From Acidimicrobiaceae bacterium (GTDB lineage Bacteria; Actinomycetota; Acidimicrobiia; Acidimicrobiales; Bog-793), in contig DAIDIA010000103.1 in assembly GCA_027459565.1 (NCBI GenBank), positions 1 through 6,393 of the forward strand: a stretch of DNA of 6,393 nucleotides, written 5' to 3'. Positions 1-5,262 of the stretch are shown here, piece by piece. Each line of letters begins with the position of its first letter. Position 1 is the first letter of the stretch. The notes beneath the pieces were generated by a model. That model searched no databases, was not told where the DNA came from, and saw nothing but the letters and a program-made list of their open reading frames with translations. Made by a program: the position numbers and the translations under genes.

Positions 1-1757
1 CAGTCAAGGGCGACGGATCGGTCGAGTTCGAGCAGCCCATGGCTGTTGATGAAGAGGTGTTCGGATCCAGCCTGGGACCTTCCAAGGGTTGCCCGTGTGG
101 TCGCGACGAGGTTGTCGACCCTCCGTCGGAGCATCTGCTCATCATGGTCGGCGAAGATCTCTGCACCGATGCGCGCGATCGAGGCCTGATGGCCATGCAA
201 CAACAAGAAGACCAGCAGTTCGTGCACGCGCGGAATGTCCTGGGAGTGCGGCTGACGCTGGGCCCCGACGACTGCGACCGGACCATTGACAATTGCGACC
301 TCGACCTCTCTTTGTTGGGAGTCGTTTGGCGGTGGTGTCGAGAGTGCGACAACGTGCATCGGCCTCGCGTAAGCCTGCAGCAGACGGTCGACGAGCGCGG
401 TCTCCTGGGAATGGAGGAGATGGCTCGACAGGGTGATTCCAAAGGGAGCGAGGTCCGCACGCCCGTTCGTCACGGTCAGGGTGACCTCCCCATCACTGCC
501 CGCGACGATTGCGCCGAAGCGACGCGCAGCTCTGACGAGCGCGTCTCGCGTCGGACCGCTCAGCGCGTTGCGGTTGATGATGGCGAATGGCTCGCGCTGC
601 CAGGCGCCGGACATCTCCTGGCGCGCGAGCGCCGGCCGGTCGCGGAGCATGAGGAGCGTCTCGAGGTTCGACCTTTGCATGTGGACACTCTGTTCATCGA
701 GCGGTGGAGGTTCGATCCCCACCATCTCGACGGCGAGTTCGTCGCACCATGGCAGGACGCGGATCGCCGTCACGATGGCGTCGAGGGTGGCGTCGACGAC
801 CTCGTCCTCCCCGGTGATTCCAAGAATCTGCCGTCGGTTCACGGCAACGAGGATCTCTCCCTCGCCATCGCTCCCCACGGGGATCAGCGGGGGAAGGTAG
901 CGCGGCGCATTCCCGGCGAGGCCCTCGAGTCGCTCGAGCGTGGTTCCCTGCTCGAGACGCCACCAAAAGCCCGCCTCGCTCGCGCGAAACGGCGGTGGCG
1001 CAGCCGTGACCGGATGACTCAGGAGAATCTCTATCTCCTCGGGCCCCACGCGGACCAGCGCGATCTCCGGGGCGTCGGGGAGCCGCTCAATGAGATAGCG
1101 GCGCCCGAGCAGTCGGTTGATCGCCTCGACCCAGTCGACCATGCGGTCGTTCGCGCCACCCGCAAGCTCGCGCACGAGCCCTTGGACCTCGTCCGTCGGC
1201 GCTTCCGGCGCGCCGCCGGGCACACGGAGGCTCAGGCGAAGTCGCCCGAGCTGTCGCGTCCGACTCAACAGCGCGGCGCCGATCAGTGCCCCCAGACCGA
1301 CCGCAACCCGTTGCGCGACCGCGTCCGGGGCGTGGTGCGATCCGCTGCGCACCTGGCGCGCCGCCCCGTCGTGGACGGGGCGGACGACGGCCGTCGCGTG
1401 GCGTTGCGGGGAGCCGTGCAGGCTCAGGCCGCCCGCAAGCAGCAGCAGACCGACGATGCCGGTCGCCCACGAACTCGACCAGGAGCCGCGTTCGGACAGA
1501 TCGGGGGCACGCATCGCCCGTCGCACCTCGGCGAGGAGTTCGAAGACCGCGAAGAGCCAGAAGATGCCGACGAGACCGAGCACGAGATCGATGACCAGCC
1601 CGATGTGCAGGCTGTAGCGCTGAGCGGAACTGAACTGCCAGAGCCGGATCGCCGCGATCGGTACGCCGACGATGAGGAGCGCAGATTTCGTCAGCGCGAC
1701 AAGGCCGCGCGTGAGCGTGTCCGTCCGCGATGTCTTCGAAGGCACGCCCTTTTGCAT
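1..1757 (-). CDS. Membrane-anchored SARP/BTAD-like transcriptional regulator, partial (C-terminus beyond left edge)
   Basis: The minus-strand reading frame is open from an ATG at 1757-1755 to the window edge, giving about 585 residues with no stop. The N-terminal part is membrane protein: hydrophobic stretches lie at about residues 18-40, 52-78, 98-113 and 150-164. The second is rich in Leu, Gly and Phe and ends in an acidic/basic ELLAEVRR segment. A long soluble region (about 170-500) follows with no motif I recognise. From about residue 510 the sequence resembles the SARP winged helix: a helix beginning HELLVFLLHGH, then IARIGAEIF, an Arg-rich recognition-like helix (MLRRRVDNLV) and a terminal strand of the type GLLELDRSVALD. 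In this family a BTAD (tetratricopeptide-like) domain normally follows, and it would lie outside the window. Membrane-linked BTAD regulators of actinobacteria often carry a LysM domain; I see none here. The start sits 2 bases after the stop of the upstream gene, so the two are probably co-transcribed and translationally linked. No clear Shine-Dalgarno precedes it. The family call is from recognition of pattern, not alignment. Confidence 0.8.
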   Translation of the reverse strand, partial: MQKGVPSKTSRTDTLTRGLVALTKSALLIVGVPIAAIRLWQFSSAQRYSLHIGLVIDLVLGLVGIFWLFAVFELLAEVRRAMRAPDLSERGSWSSSWATGIVGLLLLAGGLSLHGSPQRHATAVVRPVHDGAARQVRSGSHHAPDAVAQRVAVGLGALIGAALLSRTRQLGRLRLSLRVPGGAPEAPTDEVQGLVRELAGGANDRMVDWVEAINRLLGRRYLIERLPDAPEIALVRVGPEEIEILLSHPVTAAPPPFRASEAGFWWRLEQGTTLERLEGLAGNAPRYLPPLIPVGSDGEGEILVAVNRRQILGITGEDEVVDATLDAIVTAIRVLPWCDELAVEMVGIEPPPLDEQSVHMQRSNLETLLMLRDRPALARQEMSGAWQREPFAIINRNALSGPTRDALVRAARRFGAIVAGSDGEVTLTVTNGRADLAPFGITLSSHLLHSQETALVDRLLQAYARPMHVVALSTPPPNDSQQREVEVAIVNGPVAVVGAQRQPHSQDIPRVHELLVFLLLHGHQASIARIGAEIFADHDEQMLRRRVDNLVATTRATLGRSQAGSEHLFINSHGLLELDRSVALD

Positions 1758-1759
1758 GG

Positions 1760-2377
1760 CTAACCGGCCGTATTGGTCGCAAGGTAACTGAGCGTGAGCG
1801 CATAGCTGATCGCCCGTCCGGCCATCGCATTGCGGGCGATTCTCAGGTCACAGCCCCCGCTCACCCTTGGGAGCACAACCGCGATCAGACCCCGTGCGGA
1901 GCTCCGCGCAACTGCGGCCCGCCCGCAGGTCAGCGCGAGCGAGAGGCCGCTGCCCTCTTGCCAGACGAGCCTCGCAGAGACGGGACCGGAGGCGACGGAC
2001 AGGGGATAGGTCGTCGCGACATCGCCGGGATAGGAGAGCGTCGCGCGGGTCGTGATCGTCGCAAGAGCGTTCGCGGTGGTGGTCGATGTCACGGATGGGA
2101 TCGTGGTCGTGGTCGATGACACCGCGGTCGTGGAGGTCGATGGCGCCGCCGCGACCAGCTGCTCACGTCGCTGTGGACCCCCGGGTCGGGAATCGCGCGC
2201 GGCTCGCGCGCGTGAACGGAGCGAGGACCGCGGTTGGGCCGTGACCGACGTCTGTTTTTTGGCGCCGAGCTTGGTGGCAGCCGCGTGCCGGGTGGTGACA
2301 ATGAGGATCGAGGCGACGACGAGGCCGAGCGCGATCCATGTCACGGCGTCGCGGCCGATCCTCCGGTTCAGCGCCAT
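1760..2377 (-). CDS. Membrane-anchored extracytoplasmic protein with Thr/Ser-rich linker, unknown function
   Basis: This is a 205-residue protein. Residues 1-11 are basic, 12-28 form a single hydrophobic helix (signal anchor or uncleaved signal), and residues 30-75 are basic and probably disordered. Residues 79-110 form a Thr/Ser-rich linker with runs such as STTTTIP, and about 112-203 is a compact domain. That domain has alternating hydrophobic strands, a Trp (139) and two Cys (151 and 176) that could form a disulfide outside the membrane. It ends in a strand-like ISYALTLSYLA. The strand pattern suggests a small beta-sandwich, loosely like pre-peptidase C-terminal domains; this is inference. 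Thr-rich linkers of this type are common in secreted proteins of Acidimicrobiia. The ATG at 2377 has only a weak GAG-type ribosome site. The TAG stop lies 2 bases before the ATG of the membrane-anchored SARP-like regulator, so the protein may act with it, for example as an outer-face partner. The specific function is not recognised. Confidence 0.75.
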   Translation of the reverse strand: MALNRRIGRDAVTWIALGLVVASILIVTTRHAAATKLGAKKQTSVTAQPRSSLRSRARAARDSRPGGPQRREQLVAAAPSTSTTAVSSTTTTIPSVTSTTTANALATITTRATLSYPGDVATTYPLSVASGPVSARLVWQEGSGLSLALTCGRAAVARSSARGLIAVVLPRVSGGCDLRIARNAMAGRAISYALTLSYLATNTAG

Positions 2378-2504
2378 GGCGTGGTTCTCAGGTGCCCGCG
2401 CACGGACGCGTACCCGCGGTATCGCTGCGCACGGAGGGTCGCGGACTGTTCACCACGGCGTAGTCTGGGCGGAAGCCTCCCGATCGACCTACCGTTGGGC
2501 GCCG

Positions 2505-2530
2505 GGAACAAAAGCGCGTCGGAAGGCGTT
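2505..2530 (+). promoter_or_regulatory. Candidate ECF-sigma promoter for pirin (GGAAC-N17-CGTT)
   Basis: GGAAC at 2505-2509 is followed after 17 bases by CGTT at 2527-2530. This matches the general ECF sigma-factor consensus (GGAAC near -35, CGTT near -10). Read as GGAAC-N18-GTT, it also resembles the SigR/SigH oxidative-stress promoters of actinobacteria. Transcription would start near 2537, giving a leader of about 65 bases before the pirin ATG. The element is oriented toward pirin and lies in the 224-base gap between divergent genes (2378-2601). I saw no convincing sigma-70 promoter for the opposite, minus-strand gene in that gap. The call rests on consensus match and position only. Confidence 0.4.
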
Positions 2531-2590
2531 GGAAGTGATCGCCGCTGTCTGGCTGCGTTGTGGCCGGATTTCGCGATGCCCAAGGTGTCA

Positions 2591-2596
2591 AAGGAG
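2591..2596 (+). promoter_or_regulatory. Shine-Dalgarno that fixes the pirin start
   Basis: AAGGAG lies 5 bases before the ATG at 2602. The frame stays open upstream to a GTG at 2560, which has no comparable site. This ribosome-binding site therefore argues for the shorter protein beginning MPAVTV. Confidence 0.75.
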
Positions 2597-2601
2597 TGCT
2601 C

Positions 2602-3561
2602 ATGCCAGCTGTAACCGTAGATGACCCGTTGGTCCTGCCGGCGATTTCACCGATCGACAGCGCGACCGCGAGAGAGCGGAGGGTTCGCCAGCTGACCAGC
2701 GCGCCATCCGGGCTCGAGGGGGAGGGCTTTCCCGTGCGTCGCGCCTTTTTCGGCGTGAGCGATGCCGATCTCGATCCGTTCATCCATATGGACCAGATGG
2801 GCGAGGTCGAATACGCCCCCGGCGAGCCCAAGGGCACTCCCTGGCATCCCCATCGCGGATTCGAGACCGTGACCTACATGATCGATGGAACCTTCCAGCA
2901 TCGGGACTCGATCGGCGGCGGGGGACTGATCAGCGACGGAGACACCCAGTGGATGACCGCCGGCGCCGGGATCTTGCACATTGAGCGACCACCCGCCGAG
3001 CTCGTCGCGTCCGGGGGGTTGTTCCATGGGATCCAGCTCTGGGTGAACCTTCCGGCGCGGTCGAAGTGGCTCGCGCCAAAGTATCAAGACATCACCCGCG
3101 ACCGGCTCGCGCTCTTGCGGTCTCCCGATGGCGGCGCGGTTGTCCGCGTCATCGCCGGAGAGCTCGATGGCCACAAGGGCCCCGGCGTGACACACACGCG
3201 CATCACCCTCGCACATGCGTCCGTCACTCTGGGCGCGCAGCTTGACGTCCCGTGGCCGGGGCATCACAACTGCCTCATCTACGTACTCGGCGGCGTCGGC
3301 ACCGTCGGCAGTGCGCGCCAGCCGATCAAGGCGGGCCAGCTCGCGGTGATGGGAGAGGGCGACTACTTCACGCTGCGCGCCGAGGTGGACCCGGGCTCTG
3401 CGGCGACCCAGCTCGATGTCCTCTTGCTCGGCGGTGAGCCGATCGGCGAGCCGGTGGCGAAGTACGGGCCGTTCGTGATGAACAGCGTCGACGAGCTCCA
3501 GCAGGCCTTTGACGACTTCCGCGCGGGAAAGATGGGATCGATTCCCCGAGGCGAGCACTGA
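2602..3561 (+). CDS. Pirin family protein (bicupin metalloprotein)
   Basis: This is a 319-residue protein covering both pirin domains. The N-terminal cupin (about residues 25-160) has the diagnostic WHPHRGFETVTY motif and, further on, AGAGILHIERP. From these, the expected metal ligands are His82, His84, His126 and Glu128, matching the three-His/one-Glu site of characterised pirins, so the iron site looks intact. It continues into GIQLWVNLP, typical of the family. The C-terminal pirin domain (about 190-315) includes the strand set around IYVLGGVGTVG and the LLLGGEPIGEPVAKYGPFVMN motif, followed by a helix of the VDELQQAFDDFRAGK type. Pirins are iron-binding proteins. Some bacterial members act as quercetin dioxygenases and others bind partner enzymes or regulators; the sequence alone does not say which applies here. 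The start at 2602 was chosen over an upstream GTG (2560) because of the AAGGAG 5 bases ahead. A possible ECF-type promoter lies upstream. The gene converges on a PerR/Fur-type regulator gene 63 bases downstream. It looks complete. Confidence 0.95.
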   Translation: MPAVTVDDPLVLPAISPIDSATARERRVRQLTSAPSGLEGEGFPVRRAFFGVSDADLDPFIHMDQMGEVEYAPGEPKGTPWHPHRGFETVTYMIDGTFQHRDSIGGGGLISDGDTQWMTAGAGILHIERPPAELVASGGLFHGIQLWVNLPARSKWLAPKYQDITRDRLALLRSPDGGAVVRVIAGELDGHKGPGVTHTRITLAHASVTLGAQLDVPWPGHHNCLIYVLGGVGTVGSARQPIKAGQLAVMGEGDYFTLRAEVDPGSAATQLDVLLLGGEPIGEPVAKYGPFVMNSVDELQQAFDDFRAGKMGSIPRGEH

Positions 3562-3600
3562 CGAGCGCAGGCATCGGATGACGCTGGACTCAAGGGTTCG

Positions 3601-3624
3601 GTTCTGACGCGAAGCGCCAGGAAC
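3601..3624. terminator. Possible hairpin between convergent genes
   Basis: GTTC at 3601-3604 pairs with GAAC at 3621-3624. Inside are TG/CA and CGC/GCG pairs around a GAA loop, with one mismatch and one bulged base. It sits exactly between the pirin stop (3561) and the stop of the minus-strand regulator (3625-3627), where a shared bidirectional terminator would be expected. There is no T-run on either side, so it is not a classical intrinsic terminator. Confidence 0.3.
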
Positions 3625-4053
3625 TCAGCGCTCGGCGGCTCGGCGAGCCTGGCAATTTTGGCACAGCCCGTTGAAGACCACGCTGTATCCGGTGACGAGG
3701 AAGTCGTGTCGATCGAGCATGTCGGGAGCACGACCCCCGAGATCTGCCTGCACGTCGTGGATCTCGCCGCAGGCGCTGCACACGAGGTGGTGATGCGCGT
3801 GGGTGGCATTCGGATCGAAAAGCCGCGCTCCCGAACCGGTGGAGACCTCAAGGACCTCACCCATCGCGACGAGTTCGTTCAAGGTGTTGTATACCGTTGC
3901 CATCGAGATCCCCGGGAGGATCCGCCGCGCCCTCTCGACGACACCCTCCGCGCTGAGGTGGAGGTTCTCTCCGTCGAGAACGAGGGCGATCGCCTGTCGC
4001 TGGGGGGTGATCCTCCAGCCACGCGCTCTCAGGCGCACGATGAGATCGCTCAT
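3625..4053 (-). CDS. Fur-family metalloregulator, PerR-like
   Basis: This is a 142-residue protein of normal Fur-family length. The N-terminal winged helix (about 1-75) begins with RGWRITPQRQAI, typical of the family. It carries the HLSAEGV motif (His32) and the DNA-recognition helix with ATVYNTLNEL. The dimerisation/metal domain holds LFDPNATHAHHHLVC and CGEIHD, followed by the C-terminal CQNC. Two Cys-x-x-Cys pairs (92/95 and 131/134) should form the structural zinc site. His32, Asp80, His87, His89 and Asp100 line up with the regulatory metal site of peroxide-sensing PerR. The Asp at 100 (in place of the Glu usual in Fur) and the TVYNTL helix favour PerR over Fur, but this is inference. The ATG at 4053 has a GAGGGA ribosome site 6 bases upstream. 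It is last in a row of three minus-strand genes, 89 bases after the CopD-like gene, and converges on pirin. The likely role is a metal- or peroxide-responsive repressor. Confidence 0.93.
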   Translation of the reverse strand: MSDLIVRLRARGWRITPQRQAIALVLDGENLHLSAEGVVERARRILPGISMATVYNTLNELVAMGEVLEVSTGSGARLFDPNATHAHHHLVCSACGEIHDVQADLGGRAPDMLDRHDFLVTGYSVVFNGLCQNCQARRAAER

Positions 4054-4073
4054 CTAGGTTCCCTCTCGGTCAT

Positions 4074-4093
4074 CCCCGCCAATCCTAACGGGG
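4074..4093. promoter_or_regulatory. Inverted repeat CCCCG-N10-CGGGG upstream of the PerR-like gene
   Basis: The perfect 5-base arms at 4074-4078 and 4089-4093 flank the less GC-rich spacer CCAATCCTAA. The element is in the 89-base gap (4054-4142) between the CopD-like gene and the PerR-like gene, 20 bases before the regulator's start. It could be an operator for self-regulation or a leader hairpin. It does not match the classical Fur or PerR box, and five-base arms occur by chance fairly easily. Confidence 0.2.
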
Positions 4094-4142
4094 TCGATAT
4101 CGCGCACGGCGCCGCAGCAGCGGATCTCTCGGCAACCTCTAC

Positions 4143-4580
4143 CTAGGCACTCAAGAGGACGCCGAGCACGAGTGCCGCGAGTGAGGCGACTCCCGCGAGT
4201 CCACCGTATGCGGCGAGCGCGGAGCGTGAGCGCGCGCGTTGATGGAGGAGCGCGAATGCGCCCGCGAGAAGCGCCACAACGATCTTGATGGTGAGAACGA
4301 CGATCCAGTCATGGGAGGCAGAGGCCGTGTGCATCGCCACGACGTTCCAGAAACCCGTCACGATCAGGAGCGCGTACGCGGGCCACTGCAGCCGGCCAAA
4401 GGCGCGAGCTACCGACTTCGTCGCGCCCTCTCCGAGGCCGCGGACGGTCGGGATCAGCCCGGCAAGGGTGAACTGGCCCCCGACGAAGATCGTCGCGGCC
4501 ACGACGTGGAGGACGAGACGGACGCCGGTCTCAAGCGTCGGCAGCTGCATGGAGGCAAGAGCGGTGTGAAACGACAGCAT
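4143..4580 (-). CDS. CopD-like integral membrane protein, four helices
   Basis: This is a 145-residue protein that is almost entirely membrane-embedded. Predicted helices lie at about residues 19-45, 66-85, 92-113 and 121-144. The first helix carries LHVVAATIFVGGQF, matching the L-H-x-x-A-A-x-x-x-V-G-G pattern of CopD-type and related copper-resistance/haem-like membrane proteins (His25). The second and third helices resemble the CopD core: a TGFWN turn, then a Trp and a Lys (IKI) leading into the next helix and a His after it (HQRAR). Full CopD proteins are longer, so this is a stand-alone core domain. A role in copper or other metal/redox handling at the membrane is a family-based guess. 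The ATG at 4580 has GGAGGT 10 bases upstream, slightly far but strong; an internal Met at residue 11 is an alternative start. It lies 45 bases downstream of the DUF4395 gene and upstream of the PerR-like regulator, in the same orientation. Confidence 0.8.
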   Translation of the reverse strand: MLSFHTALASMQLPTLETGVRLVLHVVAATIFVGGQFTLAGLIPTVRGLGEGATKSVARAFGRLQWPAYALLIVTGFWNVVAMHTASASHDWIVVLTIKIVVALLAGAFALLHQRARSRSALAAYGGLAGVASLAALVLGVLLSA

Positions 4581-4625
4581 CTCGTCTTCGACCTCCGGGT
4601 GTTGAGGACTCCTGGTCTTATGCGA

Positions 4626-5147
4626 TCATGAGTCCTGCAGCGCGCGTGCCGCCCGTCGAGCGCGTGCCTTCGCGCTGAAGATGTCAGAACACTCGTCGCA
4701 GATCTCCTCAGAGATGATGCCATATCTCATGAGGAAGGCGAACATCTTGCACCCGACGCAGAGGCCGAGCGCGCTCTCCAAGAGCGCGGGGACTACAAGG
4801 ACTGCGAGCACGATTCTCGATGCGGTGCCGTCGCCGACGAGCCAGAGCACCATCGCGGTGACGGTGAAGATCGCGCCGATTCCCTGGGCGAAGCGCTTCG
4901 GCGGACCGGGAACCAGCTTCTCGTATCGCTTCAGCCTCGGCGCGATCAGCATCGTCGCCGTGCGACCGAGAGGGCTGAAGCGCGGTCCCGAGGCGAGGCG
5001 CGCGACGAAGCCATAGGCAAGCGGAATGGTGATCCACATCGCGTGCGAAACCAGCGCGGTCACTGACATGATCACGACACCCCCCGCGACCGCGCGCGCC
5101 GCGACGTCATTGACCGGGTTCGGAAAGGTGAGGAGCGATGGTGCCAC
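4626..5147 (-). CDS. DUF4395 family membrane protein with two Cys-x-x-Cys pairs
   Basis: This is a 173-residue protein. It opens with LLTFPNPVNDVAARAVAGG and continues through AYGFVARLASGPRFSPLG and PGPPKRFAQGIGA, all hallmarks of DUF4395. Hydrophobic helices are at about 17-33, 36-51, 86-104 and 110-130. Cys130/Cys133 (CVGC) sit at the end of the last helix and Cys150/Cys153 (CDEC) follow it, then a basic tail (161-170). The paired cysteines suggest metal binding or thiol redox chemistry. From memory, members of this family often sit near thioredoxin or rhodanese genes in actinobacteria, but none is visible here. The start is a GTG at 5147. It is effectively forced, because an in-frame TAG lies at 5159-5157 and any later start would remove the conserved FPNPVN. 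The Shine-Dalgarno is poor (GGTGG-like). It is first of three minus-strand genes, so a promoter should lie in 5148-5195, but I cannot assign one firmly. The biochemical function is unknown. Confidence 0.88.
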   Translation of the reverse strand: MAPSLLTFPNPVNDVAARAVAGGVVIMSVTALVSHAMWITIPLAYGFVARLASGPRFSPLGRTATMLIAPRLKRYEKLVPGPPKRFAQGIGAIFTVTAMVLWLVGDGTASRIVLAVLVVPALLESALGLCVGCKMFAFLMRYGIISEEICDECSDIFSAKARARRAARALQDS

Positions 5148-5191
5148 CCCACCAACCTAGTAGAGATAGTAAGGATGTCGTTCGGTCCCCT

Positions 5192-5235
5192 AAAAGACAC
5201 ATAACACCCGCCCGTAAGGGTGGATGTTATGTGTC
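5192..5235 (-). terminator. Intrinsic terminator of the amidohydrolase gene
   Basis: Perfect 11-base arms, GACACATAACA at 5196-5206 and TGTTATGTGTC at 5225-5235, enclose an inner CCC/GGG stem with a four-base loop. Read on the minus strand, the hairpin is followed directly by TTTTA (5195-5191). It begins 27 bases after the amidohydrolase stop, which is where its terminator should be. The A+T-rich arms stand out against the surrounding high-GC sequence. In the plus direction there is no T-run, so it is directional. It also isolates the downstream DUF4395 group from read-through. Confidence 0.75.
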
Positions 5236-5262
5236 TCGTGCTCCGTGATGCGGAGCGTTCCG

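Noticed and set aside
39..1763. 574-codon open frame on the plus strand
   Set aside because: It is the exact-register antisense of the SARP-like gene. Its translation is rich in Arg, Asp and Glu without domains, while the minus strand shows membrane helices and a winged helix. Long antisense frames are expected with high-GC codon use.
1087..1830. 247-codon minus-strand frame overlapping the two left genes
   Set aside because: Low-complexity Arg/Ala/Pro-rich translation in a shifted frame overlapping two better-supported genes.
2052..2160. Repetitive GTGGTCGATG-type sequence
   Set aside because: It is the coding sequence of the Thr/Ser-rich linker read on the other strand, not a tandem repeat or CRISPR array; unit length and spacing are irregular.
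2560..2601. N-terminal extension of pirin from a GTG
   Set aside because: No ribosome-binding site ahead of the GTG, whereas the ATG at 2602 has AAGGAG at ideal spacing; the extra residues do not resemble pirin N-termini.
2647..3558. 303-codon minus-strand frame opposite pirin
   Set aside because: Antisense shadow; the plus strand encodes an unmistakable pirin with all metal ligands.
5148..5195. Sigma-70-like promoter for the DUF4395 gene (TACTAT as -10 on the minus strand)
   Set aside because: No acceptable -35 element at the right spacing; a promoter must be near but cannot be assigned from this sequence alone.
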